64,000 nt of DNA, from NCBI GenBank assembly GCA_037439465.1, contig JBBIVX010000014.1:10071-74070 (forward strand), written 5' to 3'. The position numbers and the translations under genes were made by a program. Position 1 is the first letter of the stretch. Each line of letters starts with the position of its first letter. The stretch is from Parasulfuritortus sp037439465. GTDB lineage: Bacteria; Pseudomonadota; Gammaproteobacteria; Burkholderiales; Thiobacillaceae. The notes below the pieces were generated by a model, which searched no databases, was not told the DNA's origin, and worked only from the letters and a program-made list of their open reading frames with translations. Below are positions 32,038-42,569 of this stretch, one piece after another.

Positions 32038-33072
32038 TCAATGGAACAGATAACCCAGCGGGGTCTGCATGAACGCGCCCACCACCAGTATCCAGATCAG
32101 GGTGACCGGGATGAACACCTTCCAGCCCAGGCGCATGATCTGGTCGTAGCGATAACGCGGGAAGGTGGCGCGGAACCAGAGGAACAGGAACAGCACGAAG
32201 CTCATCTTGGCCGCGATCCAGAAGAAACCGTCGGGCAGGAAGGGAAACGGTGACAACCAGCCGCCCAGGAACATGATCGAGGTCAGCGCCGAAACCAGGA
32301 TCATGTTGGCGTATTCGGCCAGGAAGAACACCGCGAAGGCCATGCCGGAATAATCGAGGTGGAAGCCGGCGACGATCTCCGACTCGCCCTCGGCGACGTC
32401 GAAGGGCGAGCGGTTGGTCTCGGCCACGCCGGCGATCAGGTAGACAAGGAAGAGCGGAAACAGCGGCAGCCAATACCATTGCCAGAAACCGCCGGCCTGA
32501 TGCTGGACGATCTCGACCAGGTTCAAGCTCTGCGCCGACATCAGCACCCCGACCAGGGCGAAGCCCATGGCGATCTCATAGGACACGATCTGCGCCGCCG
32601 AGCGCATCGCGCCGAGCAAGGCATACTTGGAGTTCGAGGCCCAGCCGGCCACCACGATACCGTATACCCCCATCGAAGTGATGGCCATGATGTAAAGCAG
32701 GCTGGCATCGACATTGGCCAGCACCCACTGGTCGGTGAACGGCACCACTGCCCAGGCCGCCATGGCCGGGCCGATGGAGAGCACCGGTGCGGTCAGGAAC
32801 AGTGCCCTGTTGGCGCCAGTGGGCAGCATGATCTCCTTGGTCATCAGCTTGACCGCATCGGCGATGGGCTGGCCCAGACCAACCAGACGGTAGCCGAAGA
32901 AACCGACCCGGTTGGGCCCGATACGGACCTGCATGTAGCCGATGATCTTGCGCTCGGCGTAGGTCAGGTAAGCCACCGCGATCAACAGCGGCAACACGAT
33001 GACAACGATCTTGACCAGGGTCCAGACCGGCACCCAGGCCACGCCGAGTAGTTCCTGGAACCATTCCATCAT
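32038..33072 (-). CDS. nuoH: NADH-quinone oxidoreductase subunit H
   Basis: Membrane subunit that lines the quinone cavity; about 344 residues and eight helices. Markers: YAERKIIGYMQVRIGPNRVG, LGQPIADAVKLMTKE, and the acidic loop AETNRSPFDVAEGESEIVAG. Starts are possible at GTG 33075, ATG 33072 or ATG 33069; all lie at the nuoG stop, so translation is coupled. Confidence 0.96.
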   Translation of the reverse strand: MMEWFQELLGVAWVPVWTLVKIVVIVLPLLIAVAYLTYAERKIIGYMQVRIGPNRVGFFGYRLVGLGQPIADAVKLMTKEIMLPTGANRALFLTAPVLSIGPAMAAWAVVPFTDQWVLANVDASLLYIMAITSMGVYGIVVAGWASNSKYALLGAMRSAAQIVSYEIAMGFALVGVLMSAQSLNLVEIVQHQAGGFWQWYWLPLFPLFLVYLIAGVAETNRSPFDVAEGESEIVAGFHLDYSGMAFAVFFLAEYANMILVSALTSIMFLGGWLSPFPFLPDGFFWIAAKMSFVLFLFLWFRATFPRYRYDQIMRLGWKVFIPVTLIWILVVGAFMQTPLGYLFH

Positions 33073-35408
33073 CACATCTTCTCCAGGCCGATATCACCGT
33101 AGCGCGGGCCGAGCGGACTGGCGGCGGCGAGATTGCCGGGCACGCGCACCACGTTGTCAGGCAGGCGATCATCGCGCGTGAGCCGCATCACCGTCTCGCC
33201 CCCGCCCTGTTTGATCTTGACCGGCTTGTCGACGACGAGGCCGAGGCGGGCGATGAGGTCGCCATGGGCGGCAGCGGTCTGACCGCCCAGGCCGTCGGCA
33301 GTGGCCAGAAGCGCCGGGGCGCGGCGCGTGTAGGCATCCAGCTGGTAGATAGGCGTCTCGCCCAGCCGCTCGATGCCCGAGAGCGCCGTGAGATGAGACA
33401 CCGTCACGCCGGTGATGCCATTGTTCAGTTTGGCGCGCACCCCCGCTTCGCCCTCGGGCAAGGCCTCGGCCAGCACCTGGCCGACATCGTCTTGCGCGAA
33501 GCCGGCCAACCCCAGCTGATTGGCCAACACCCGCAGCACCTTCCAGGCCGGACGTGCCTCGCCCTGCGGCGGGACAACGGCGCGGAAGGATTGCAGCCGG
33601 CCTTCCATACTGACGAAACTGCCCGCGGTCTCGGCAAAGGCGGCGACGGGCAGCATGACCTGAGCGTAGTTGGTGGCCGCGGTCTTGAATGCCGACAGCA
33701 CGATCACCAATTCGGCGCTGGCCAGGGCCTGGCGCGCGGCGGCGGTATCTGCCGCCTCCAGTTCCGGCTCGGCGCCGAGGATGACATAGGCCTTTTTCGG
33801 CGCGGCAAACAACGCCGCGGCATTCAGCCCGCCTTGGTGCGGCCGGCAGCCGACGACACCCGCCCCCACCGCATTGGCCGAGTCGATCAGGAAACCGAGG
33901 GTCGCCCCGCTCGCCTGGGCGATGGCCTGAGCCAGGGCATGCAGCTCGCTCGCGGCCGGGTGCTGCTGCGCCAGCGCCCCCAGCAGGACGGCCTTTTTAT
34001 CGCCCGACAGCAGGCTGGCAGCCATATTGCGGGCCGCATCGGAAACGCCGACATCGGCAATCGCGGCCGCGACCGCGCCCACGTCACGGCCGGCCTCGGC
34101 GATGGCCTTGGCCACCTGGGCCAGGGCGTTCACCAGCGCGGACGGTCTGACGATGAGTTTGTTGGCGACACGGCCAAGCAGGTCGGCGTCGGCGCCATGC
34201 ACCAGATTGAGTTGCCCGCCACGTTTGACCGCCTGGCGCAGACGCTGAGCGATCAGCGGCTGTTCCTGACGCACCGACGCACCCACCAGCAGGACGCGGT
34301 CGAGTGTGCTCAGCTCGGCGACCGGCATGCCCAGCCATTCGATGCCGCTTTGTTGACCGCCGAAATCGGCGCGGCTCAAGCGCGTGTCGACAGACTCGCT
34401 GCCGAGCGCACGGGCCAGCTTCTGGAATAGATAAAGCTCCTCGACGGTCTGATGCGGCGAGGCGATGAAGCCGATGGCGTCGCCACCGTGGGCGGCGAGG
34501 ATCACCTTGAGGGCGCCCGCCGCCTGCGCCATGGCCTTTTGCCAGTCCACCTCCAGCCAGCGGCCGCCGTCCTTGACACTGGGCTGGGTCAGGCGGTCGG
34601 CGCCATTGAGGGCCTGATAACTAAAGCGGTCGCGGTCGGCCAGCCAGCATTCGTTGACGGCCTCGTTCTCCACCACGGTGGCGCGTAGTACCCGTTTGTC
34701 CTTGACATGCAGGGCCAGGTTGCTGCCCAGACCATCGTGCGGACTGACGCTTTGGCGCCGCGACAGCTCCCAGGCGCGGGCGCCGAAACGGAACGGCTTG
34801 GAGGTGAGCGCCCCCACCGGGCACAGTTCGATGACGTTGCCCGACAACTCCGACGCAACATGATTTTCGAGGAAAGGCATCACCTCCGTGTGCTCGCCAC
34901 GACCGGGCATACCCAATTCCATGATGCCGGCGATCTCCTGGCCGAAACGGACGCAGCGGCTGCAATGGATGCAGCGGGTCATGTCGGTGGCGATCAGCGG
35001 GCCGAGGTCCTTTTCCTTGACCACGCGCTTGGGCTCGGCATAGCGCGAGACGACACCGCCGTAGCCGACAGCGATGTCCTGCAATTGACACTCTCCGCCC
35101 TGGTCGCAGATCGGGCAGTCGAGCGGGTGGTTGATGAGCAGAAACTCCATCACGCCCTTCTGGGCCTGCACCGCCTTCTCGCTGTGGGTGCGCACCACCA
35201 TGCCATCGGTCACCGGCGTGGCGCAGGCGGGCAACGGCTTGGGCGCCTTTTCCACCTCGACGAGACACATCCGGCAACTGGCGGCGATGCTGAGTTTCTT
35301 GTGGTAGCAGAAGTGCGGAATGTAGATGCCGGCGGCGTGCGCCGCCTCCATCACCATACTGCCGGCAGCAACTTCGATCTGTTGGTCGTCGATGGTAATC
35401 CGGGGCAT
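33072..35408 (-). CDS. nuoG: NADH-quinone oxidoreductase subunit G
   Basis: Fe-S subunit of the NADH arm, 778 residues. The N-terminus holds a 2Fe-2S ferredoxin domain (HFCYHKKLSIAASCRMC). It is followed by the His/Cys 4Fe-4S motif (HPLDCPICDQGGEC), then CIHCSRCVRF with ELCPVGAL. The remaining 550 or so residues are the molybdopterin-oxidoreductase-like fold without a cofactor, rich in alanine. It starts one base after the nuoF stop. Confidence 0.97.
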   Translation of the reverse strand: MPRITIDDQQIEVAAGSMVMEAAHAAGIYIPHFCYHKKLSIAASCRMCLVEVEKAPKPLPACATPVTDGMVVRTHSEKAVQAQKGVMEFLLINHPLDCPICDQGGECQLQDIAVGYGGVVSRYAEPKRVVKEKDLGPLIATDMTRCIHCSRCVRFGQEIAGIMELGMPGRGEHTEVMPFLENHVASELSGNVIELCPVGALTSKPFRFGARAWELSRRQSVSPHDGLGSNLALHVKDKRVLRATVVENEAVNECWLADRDRFSYQALNGADRLTQPSVKDGGRWLEVDWQKAMAQAAGALKVILAAHGGDAIGFIASPHQTVEELYLFQKLARALGSESVDTRLSRADFGGQQSGIEWLGMPVAELSTLDRVLLVGASVRQEQPLIAQRLRQAVKRGGQLNLVHGADADLLGRVANKLIVRPSALVNALAQVAKAIAEAGRDVGAVAAAIADVGVSDAARNMAASLLSGDKKAVLLGALAQQHPAASELHALAQAIAQASGATLGFLIDSANAVGAGVVGCRPHQGGLNAAALFAAPKKAYVILGAEPELEAADTAAARQALASAELVIVLSAFKTAATNYAQVMLPVAAFAETAGSFVSMEGRLQSFRAVVPPQGEARPAWKVLRVLANQLGLAGFAQDDVGQVLAEALPEGEAGVRAKLNNGITGVTVSHLTALSGIERLGETPIYQLDAYTRRAPALLATADGLGGQTAAAHGDLIARLGLVVDKPVKIKQGGGETVMRLTRDDRLPDNVVRVPGNLAAASPLGPRYGDIGLEKM

Positions 35409-35409
35409 A

Positions 35410-36696
35410 TCAGGCTCCCACCATGCAACGTTTGTGTTCGATGTGGTACTCGAATTCCTGGCGGAAGTGCTTGATGAAACTCTGCACCGGGCCCACGGCG
35501 GCCTCGCCCAGGGCGCAGATGGTGCGGCCGGCGATGTTGTTGCCGACGCTCATCAACAGGTCGAGGTCTTCCGGCCGGCCTTCGCCGCGCTCGATACGGT
35601 GCACCACGCGGTACATCCAGCCGGTGCCCTCGCGGCAGGGCGTGCACTGGCCGCAGGATTCTTCGTAATAGAAATAGGAGAGACGCTCCAGCGCCTTGAC
35701 CATGCACACCGTCTCGTCCATGACGATGACCGCGCCCGAGCCGAGCATGGAACCGGCCTTGGCAACCGAGTCAAAATCCAGGGTGCAGCCCAGCATGATG
35801 TCGGCCGGCAGCACCGGAGCGGAGGAACCCCCAGGGATGACCGCCTTCAAGGTGTGCCCGTCGCGCACCCCGCCGGCCATGGCCAAGAGGTCGGCGAACG
35901 GTGTGCCGAGCGGAATCTCAAAATTGCCCGGCCGGTTGACGTGACCGGAGACAGAGAAGATCTTGGTGCCACCATTGTTGGGCTTGCCCAGATCAAGAAA
36001 GGCCTGGCCGCCGTGACGCATGATCCAGGGGATCGAGGCCAGGGTCTCGGTGTTGTTGATGGTGGTCGGCTTGCCGAAGAGACCGAAGCTGGCCGGGAAC
36101 GGTGGCTTGAAGCGTGGCTGCCCCTTCTTGCCCTCGATCGATTCCAGCAGCGCGGTCTCCTCGCCACAGATATAGGCGCCGTAACCATGATGCGCATGCA
36201 GGTCGAAATCCCAGCCGGAACCGCAGATATTTTTGCCCAGGTAGCCGGCGGCGCGCGCTTCGTCCAGCGCCTTCTCCCAGGATTCGTAGAGTGCGAAGAT
36301 CTCGCCGTGGATGTAGTTGTAACCGGCCTTGGCCCCCAGGGTGTAGCCGGCAATGGCCATGCCTTCGATGAGCTGGTGGGGGTTGAACTCGATGATGTCG
36401 CGGTCCTTGAAGGTGCCCGGCTCGCCCTCGTCGCTGTTGCAGACGATGTACTTGTCGCCTTCGTAGTTGCGCGGCATGAACGACCATTTGAGCCCGGTCG
36501 GGAAACCGGCGCCGCCGCGGCCGCGCAAGGCGGAAAGCTTGACCTGCTCGATGATCTCGGCCGCCGGTGTCTTCTCGGCCAATATCTTTCTCAGCGCCGA
36601 GTAGCCGCCGTTGGCGATATACGTGTCCAGGCTGGCCGGATTGGGATGGTCGAGGGTCCAGAGACAGACCTTGGGGCCGGTATAAGGGACGCTCAT
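35410..36696 (-). CDS. nuoF: NADH-quinone oxidoreductase subunit F
   Basis: NADH- and FMN-binding subunit, 428 residues. FMN/NADH motifs: SALRGRGGAGFPTGLKW (about 55-71) and GAYICGEETALLESIEGKKG. The N3 4Fe-4S cluster motif is SCGQCTPCREG with a later cysteine in RTICALGE. ATGA overlap with nuoE. Confidence 0.98.
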   Translation of the reverse strand: MSVPYTGPKVCLWTLDHPNPASLDTYIANGGYSALRKILAEKTPAAEIIEQVKLSALRGRGGAGFPTGLKWSFMPRNYEGDKYIVCNSDEGEPGTFKDRDIIEFNPHQLIEGMAIAGYTLGAKAGYNYIHGEIFALYESWEKALDEARAAGYLGKNICGSGWDFDLHAHHGYGAYICGEETALLESIEGKKGQPRFKPPFPASFGLFGKPTTINNTETLASIPWIMRHGGQAFLDLGKPNNGGTKIFSVSGHVNRPGNFEIPLGTPFADLLAMAGGVRDGHTLKAVIPGGSSAPVLPADIMLGCTLDFDSVAKAGSMLGSGAVIVMDETVCMVKALERLSYFYYEESCGQCTPCREGTGWMYRVVHRIERGEGRPEDLDLLMSVGNNIAGRTICALGEAAVGPVQSFIKHFRQEFEYHIEHKRCMVGA

Positions 36697-37169
36697 TTCA
36701 ACTCATCCAGCAGCTTGTCCACCGTTTCAGGAGACAGGTGGGTATGCATCGTGTGATTGTTGTGCAGACACAGCGGCCCGGCGCCGCAGCTACCCATGCA
36801 CTCGCCCTCCTTGAGGGTGAAGCGGCCGTCGGCCGTGGTCTCGCCGAAACCGATGCCGAGCTTCTGCTTGAGGTAATCGGCCACCGTGCCGGCGCCCTGC
36901 AACTGGCAAGGCAGGTTGGTGCAGACGGTGATCTTGTGGCGGCCGGTGGGTTCCAGCTCGTACATGTTGTAGAAGGTGGCGATCTCGTAGGCGGCGATGG
37001 CCGGCATGCCGAGGTAGCGGGCGACGAATTCGACGGTCTCGGGCGAGAGCCAGCCCTTCTCCACCTGGGCGATGCGCAGCGCGGCCATCACCGCCGATTG
37101 CTTCTGGTCGGCCGGATACTTGGCGACTTCCTTGTCGATCTGGGCGAGGGATTGAGCGGATAGCGTCAT
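36693..37169 (-). CDS. nuoE: NADH-quinone oxidoreductase subunit E
   Basis: 158 residues with a thioredoxin-like 2Fe-2S domain (cluster N1a). Cysteines are in VCTNLPCQLQGA and GECMGSCGAGP. The start at ATG 37169 overlaps the nuoD stop (ATGA). A longer in-frame reading into nuoD was not used. Confidence 0.97.
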   Translation of the reverse strand: MTLSAQSLAQIDKEVAKYPADQKQSAVMAALRIAQVEKGWLSPETVEFVARYLGMPAIAAYEIATFYNMYELEPTGRHKITVCTNLPCQLQGAGTVADYLKQKLGIGFGETTADGRFTLKEGECMGSCGAGPLCLHNNHTMHTHLSPETVDKLLDELK

Positions 37170-38419
37170 CGATCGATGTCCCCGAAAACGATGTCCATGG
37201 TGCCGATGATGGCAACCACGTCGGCGATCATGAGGCCGCGCGCCATCTCGTCCATGGCGGAGAGGTGGACGAAGCCGGGCGCCCGCAGCTTCATCCGGTA
37301 GGGCTTGTTGGCGCCGTCCGAGACCAGATAGACGCCGAACTCGCCCTTCGAGTGCTCGATGGCGGCATAGGCCTCGCCGGCCGGCACGTGCATGCCCTCG
37401 GTAAACAGTTTGAAGTGATGGATGAGACCTTCCATGTCGCCTTTCATCACCGCACGCGCCGGCGGCGCCACCTTGAGGTCGTCGGTGATGACCGGGCCGG
37501 GGTTGGCCTTCAGCCAGTCCACGCACTGCCGGATGATGCGGTTGCTCTGGCGGAATTCCTCCACACGCACCAAATAACGGTCATAGCAATCACCGTTCTT
37601 GCCGACTGGAATCTCAAAATCGAGGCGGTCATAAATCTCGTAGGGCTGCATCTTGCGCAAGTCCCAGGCGACACCGGAACCGCGCAGCATGGGCCCGGTG
37701 AAGCCCAATGCCTTGGCCCGGTCGGCATCGACCACGCCGATGCCGACGGTACGCTGCTTCCAGATGCGGTTGTCGGTCAGCAAAGTCTCGTAGTCGTCTA
37801 CGTACTTGGGGAAGCGATTGGTGAAGTCCTCGATAAAGTCGAGCACCGTGCCCTCGCGGTTGGCGTTGAGCCGTTCAACCTCGGCGGCGGTCTTGTACTT
37901 GTTGACCTGGTACTTGGGCATGCTGTCGGGCAGATCGCGGTAAACGCCGCCCGGCCGGTAATAGGCGGCATGGACCCGGGCGCCGGTCACCGCCTCATAG
38001 ATGTCCATCAGGTCTTCCCGCTCGCGGAAGGTGTAGAGAAACATGGTCATGGCGCCGATGTCGAGGCCATGGGTGCCTAGCCAGAGCAGGTGATTCAGGA
38101 TGCGGGTAATCTCGTCGAACATCACCCGGATGTACTGGGCGCGCACCGGCACCTCACAGCCCAGGAGCTTCTCGACGGCCAGCACATAAGCGTGCTCGTT
38201 CTGCATCATGGACATGTAGTCCAGGCGGTCCATGTAGGGCACGGTCTGCAGGAAGGTGCGGTTCTCGGCCAGCTTCTCGGTGGCGCGGTGCAAAAGGCCG
38301 ATGTGCGGATCGGCGCGCTCGACCACCTCACCATCCAGCTCCAGCACCAGACGCAACACACCGTGTGTCGCCGGATGCTGCGGACCAAAATTCAACGTGT
38401 AATTTTTGATCTCAGCCAT
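37166..38419 (-). CDS. nuoD: NADH-quinone oxidoreductase subunit D
   Basis: The 49-kDa-type subunit forming the quinone site with NuoB; 417 residues, the standard length. Markers: LNFGPQHPATHGVLRLVLEL, PHIGLLHRATEKL, and LRAPGFVHLS. The ATG at 38419 gives the normal N-terminus MAEIKNYTLNFG. It is the only nuo gene not directly abutting its upstream neighbour: 134 bases separate it from nuoC (see the bridging frame). Confidence 0.98.
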   Translation of the reverse strand: MAEIKNYTLNFGPQHPATHGVLRLVLELDGEVVERADPHIGLLHRATEKLAENRTFLQTVPYMDRLDYMSMMQNEHAYVLAVEKLLGCEVPVRAQYIRVMFDEITRILNHLLWLGTHGLDIGAMTMFLYTFREREDLMDIYEAVTGARVHAAYYRPGGVYRDLPDSMPKYQVNKYKTAAEVERLNANREGTVLDFIEDFTNRFPKYVDDYETLLTDNRIWKQRTVGIGVVDADRAKALGFTGPMLRGSGVAWDLRKMQPYEIYDRLDFEIPVGKNGDCYDRYLVRVEEFRQSNRIIRQCVDWLKANPGPVITDDLKVAPPARAVMKGDMEGLIHHFKLFTEGMHVPAGEAYAAIEHSKGEFGVYLVSDGANKPYRMKLRAPGFVHLSAMDEMARGLMIADVVAIIGTMDIVFGDIDR

Positions 38420-38562
38420 GCCGATGACCCATGCAATCGGTAGCCAGGACCTGGCCCGGCCACTGGCACGTTGAATTCCGGCGCAGGCCAACTTGCCGCA
38501 GGCAAGTTAAGCGCGCAGCGCGGCCGAAGCCAAAATTCATATCAAACCTGGTCTCAGCCATG
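38389..38562. repeat. Duplicated nuoC-nuoD junction with direct repeat, inverted repeat and palindrome
   Basis: TCTCAGCCATG occurs at 38410-38420 (nuoD start) and again at 38552-38562 (nuoC stop). CCAAAATTCA also recurs at matching positions in both flanks. Within the spacer, AACTTGCC (38490-38497) pairs with GGCAAGTT (38501-38508) across a three-base loop. The arms GAATTTTGGC and GCCGGAATTC (minus-strand reading) extend this into a larger imperfect stem. CACGTTGAATT at 38467-38477 is the exact inverse of a stretch inside nuoD at 38389-38399. Removing 142 bp would restore a tight nuoC/nuoD overlap like the other junctions. Confidence 0.65.
38412..38561 (-). CDS. 49-codon bridging reading frame between nuoC and nuoD
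   Basis: A frame of 50 codons including stop starts at an ATG overlapping the nuoC stop (CATGGCTGA). It ends at a TGA overlapping the nuoD start, in the identical sequence CATGGCTGA. Its first residues, MAETRFDMNFG, echo those of NuoD (MAEIKNYTLNFG). The rest has no recognisable domain. It may be a degenerate copy of the nuoD start that keeps ribosomes moving from nuoC to nuoD. Whether it makes a stable peptide is unknown. Confidence 0.35.
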   Translation of the reverse strand: MAETRFDMNFGFGRAARLTCLRQVGLRRNSTCQWPGQVLATDCMGHRHG

Positions 38563-39159
38563 ACCGACGTCGCCGAAGTTTTCTTCGCGCACGATATGCG
38601 GCGTCACCACGCGCAGGTCGATACTGACCGGCTGGTAGATCACCCGTTTCTGCTCCGGGTCGTAGCGCATCTCGACCTGGCCGTGAACCGGGAAATCCTT
38701 GCGGAACGGATGGCCGATAAAGCCGTAGTCGGTAAGGATGCGGCGCAGGTCGGGGTGGCCGTCGAAGACAATGCCGACCAGGTCGAAGGCCTCGCGCTCG
38801 AACCAGTTGGCCACCGGCCAGATATCCACCACCGAGGCGATCACCGGCAGGTCATCATCGGGGCAGAAAGCGCGCACCCGGAGGCGATGATTGCGCGCCA
38901 CCGACAACAGATGCATGACAGCCGCGTATCGCCCTTCTTCACGGCCGACCCCGGCGTAGGTGGAGTAATCCACGCCGCACAGGTCGATCATCTCGTCGAA
39001 ACGCAGACCGGGCGTATCGCGCAACTGGACGGCGACATCGTGCCAGTCCGCGGCGCGCACCTCGATGGTGGCCTCGCCCAGAGCCACTTTGCCACTGACC
39101 AATTTGTCACCCAGGGCATCTTGCAAACGCGAGAGCAGCACTTCGGGGGTTATGGGCAT
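38554..39159 (-). CDS. nuoC: NADH-quinone oxidoreductase subunit C
   Basis: The 30-kDa-type subunit of the peripheral arm, 201 residues, separate from NuoD as in betaproteobacteria. The family signature WFEREAFDLVGIVFDGHPDL, followed by RRILTDYGF and GHPFRKDFP, is intact. It ends VGHG at a stop that lies inside the duplicated junction sequence. Confidence 0.97.
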   Translation of the reverse strand: MPITPEVLLSRLQDALGDKLVSGKVALGEATIEVRAADWHDVAVQLRDTPGLRFDEMIDLCGVDYSTYAGVGREEGRYAAVMHLLSVARNHRLRVRAFCPDDDLPVIASVVDIWPVANWFEREAFDLVGIVFDGHPDLRRILTDYGFIGHPFRKDFPVHGQVEMRYDPEQKRVIYQPVSIDLRVVTPHIVREENFGDVGHG

Positions 39160-39174
39160 CTTTTGCTTCAGTCC

Positions 39175-39654
39175 TTAGCGGGCGATGGTGTTGGTGCGCC
39201 TGATCTTGTTCATCAACTGGCCCAGCCCGAACAGCAGCGCCTCGGCCGTGGGCGGGCAGCCCGGCACATAGATGTCAACCGGGACGATGCGGTCGCAACC
39301 GCGCACCACGGCGTAAGAATAGTGATAATAGCCGCCGCCATTGGCGCAGGAGCCCATGGACAGCACCCAGCGCGGTTCGGACATCTGGTCGTAGACCCGA
39401 CGCAGGGCCGGGGCCATCTTGTTGGTGAGGGTGCCAGCAACGATCATCAAGTCACTTTGCCGCGGACTGGGCCGGAACACGATGCCGAAACGGTCGAGGT
39501 CATAGCGCGAGGCGCCAGCCTGCATCATCTCGATGGCGCAGCAGGCGAGACCGAAGGTCATCGGCCAGAGCGAGCCGGTTTTCGCCCAATTGATGACCGA
39601 ATCGACACTGGTGGTGACGAAGCCCTTGTCGTTCAGGCCGCCCTGTATTTCCAT
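39175..39654 (-). CDS. nuoB: NADH-quinone oxidoreductase subunit B
   Basis: 159 residues; carries cluster N2, the electron donor to quinone. Ligands: the adjacent cysteines in FGLACCAIEM, then MGSCANGG and VPGCPPTAE. I chose the ATG at 39654, which overlaps the nuoA stop (TGATG); an ATG at 39663 would add three residues. Confidence 0.97.
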   Translation of the reverse strand: MEIQGGLNDKGFVTTSVDSVINWAKTGSLWPMTFGLACCAIEMMQAGASRYDLDRFGIVFRPSPRQSDLMIVAGTLTNKMAPALRRVYDQMSEPRWVLSMGSCANGGGYYHYSYAVVRGCDRIVPVDIYVPGCPPTAEALLFGLGQLMNKIRRTNTIAR

Positions 39655-40022
39655 CACTCCCATTCCAGCGCCCCCTTCATCCACTCATAGGCGAAACCCA
39701 CCACCAGGATGCCGAGGAACACCACCATGGCCCAGAAGCCAAACGCACCGATCTGATCGAGAACGATGGCCCAGGGGAAAAGGAAGGCGATTTCCAGATC
39801 GAACAGGATGAACAGGATAGCCACCAGGTAGTAGCGCACGTCGAACTTCATGCGCGCATCCTCGAAGGCCTCGAAACCGCATTCGTAAGGGGCGTTCTTT
39901 TCCGCATTGGGCTTGAGCAAGCCCAAGGACCAGCCTATGCCGGCGCCTATCAGCATGGGACCGACGCCGACGGCGAGACCAACCAGGATGAAAAGCAAGA
40001 TGGCGAAATAGTTATCGAGCAT
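39654..40022 (-). CDS. nuoA: NADH-quinone oxidoreductase subunit A
   Basis: 122-residue three-helix membrane subunit with the conserved YECGFEAF loop and FDVRYYLVAILFILFDLE. The first gene of the complete nuoA-N operon. The start at ATG 40022 gives the usual N-terminus MLDNYFAIL. Confidence 0.97.
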   Translation of the reverse strand: MLDNYFAILLFILVGLAVGVGPMLIGAGIGWSLGLLKPNAEKNAPYECGFEAFEDARMKFDVRYYLVAILFILFDLEIAFLFPWAIVLDQIGAFGFWAMVVFLGILVVGFAYEWMKGALEWE

Positions 40023-40064
40023 GCCGTTCCTTGGGGCCGCACTCAAGCGCGACGAAGTGGGTGA

Positions 40065-40094
40065 AGTGTACGTGTAACAAGGCTTTGCGGTCAA
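40065..40094 (-). promoter_or_regulatory. Candidate promoter for the nuo operon
   Basis: Minus-strand TTGACC (40089-40094) and TACACT (40065-40070) with an 18-base spacer, 43 bases before nuoA. It is the best sigma-70-like pair in the 159-base gap to the wbpP stop. Confidence 0.5.
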
Positions 40095-40122
40095 GCGAGA
40101 GGGTCGAGGAAAACCATTGATT

Positions 40123-40143
40123 GAATTGGCTATTAGGCAATTC
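40123..40143. terminator. Weak hairpin between wbpP and nuoA
   Basis: GAATTG (40123-40128) and CAATTC (40138-40143) pair around a nine-base centre in which two further pairs can form. A TTTT run follows on the plus strand. It may end the wbpO-wbpP transcript before the nuo promoter, but the stem is short. Confidence 0.3.
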
Positions 40144-40181
40144 TTTTGCGGATAAATATATTTGATGATTCCAATGTCTTC

Positions 40182-41203
<1,022 letters not shown>

Positions 41204-41204
<1 letters not shown>

Positions 41205-42505
41205 CACAGCCGCCAGAGGCGATAGCCGGCGGCACGGATGGCCGCTGGATCGTAGACCGACTTGACGTCGCTGAAGACACCGCCCGGCTTCAGCTTGCCA
41301 AACATATCGGCCAGCGGCATGGCGAGATAGGCCTTGTGCGACACCGCCGCGACCAGGGCGTCGGCCTGCGGCAGTTGTTCCCAGGGCACGAGGCGGATGC
41401 CATATTCATGCACCGCCTCGGCCGGTTCCGCGATGGGGTCGTGCACGCTCACCTCGCAGCCGAAGTCTTGCAGTTCGCGCACGACATCCGCCACCTTGGA
41501 GTTGCGCAGGTCGGGGCAGTTTTCCTTGAAGGTGAGACCAAGAACGGTGACCCTGGCGCCTTTGACATTGCCGCCATTCTTGATCATCTGCTTCACCGTC
41601 TGCTGCGCCACATAGGCTGCCATGCCATCATTGATGCGGCGGCCGGCGAGTATGACGTCGGGGTGGTAGCCCAGCATTTCGGCCTTGTGCGTGAGGTAGT
41701 AGGGGTCCACGCCGATGCAGTGGCCGCCGACCAGGCCTGGCCGGAAGGGCAGAAAATTCCACTTGGTGCCGGCCGCCTCCAGCACCTCCAGGGTATCGAT
41801 GCCCAGCCGCTCGAAGATGATGGCCAGTTCGTTCATCAAAGCGATATTGAGGTCACGCTGGGTGTTCTCGATCACCTTTGCCGCCTCCGCCACCTTGATG
41901 GAACTGGCGCGATGCACGCCAGCGGTGATCACCGAGGCATAGAGGCCGGCGATCGTCTCCCTGGTGGCCGCGTCATCGCCGGAAACCACCTTGACGATCC
42001 TGGTGATGGTGCGCTCCTTGTCGCCGGGGTTGACCCGTTCCGGCGAATAGCCCACATGGAAGTCCTGCCGCCACTTCATACCGGAGTGTTGTTCCAGGAG
42101 CGGGATGCAGACCTCCTCGGTGGCGCCGGGATAGACCGTGGACTCATAGACCACGATAGCCCCTTTTTTCATGTGCCGGCCGACCGTCGTCGAGGAACCC
42201 ACCAGAGGAGAAAAGTCAGGGATGTGGGCCACGTCCACCGGCGTCGGCACGGCCACGATGATGATGTCCGCCTTGCCCAGACTGGTGGGATCGGTGGAGA
42301 CGGTAAGGCGGGTCGCCGCCTTCAAATCCTCGGTCGAGACCTCGCCGGTGGGGTCGCAATAATTGCGGTAGTTGGCCACCTTGGTCTCGGAAAAGTCGTA
42401 ACCGATGGTTTCGTACTTCCTGCCGAATTGGGTCGCCAGGGGCAGGCCAACATAGCCGAGACCCACCACCGCCACCACGAGTGGCTTGCTGTTTGAGACG
42501 TTCAT
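41204..42505 (-). CDS. wbpO: UDP-N-acetyl-hexosamine 6-dehydrogenase (WbpO/TviB family)
   Basis: Oxidises UDP-GalNAc or UDP-GlcNAc to the uronic acid with two NAD+. The 433 residues show AVVGLGYVGLPLATQFG (Rossmann), VAVPTPVD, ESTVYPGATEE, GYSPERVNPGDKE, and GLVGGHCIGVDPYYLTHKAE with the catalytic cysteine. The C-terminal domain carries GLTFKENCPDLRNSKVADVV. It is of the TviB/WbpO group, paired with the epimerase as in Vi antigen and P. aeruginosa O6 loci. Confidence 0.92.
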
Positions 42506-42569
42506 TGTCTATCACTCCCAAATTTCGGGCACGCGGCCCGGACCATGATTCTTGCTCGCGTTACACCCC

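Noticed and set aside
40023..40181. tRNA gene upstream of nuoA, as found in many betaproteobacteria
   Set aside because: No cloverleaf or T-loop sequence could be found in the interval.
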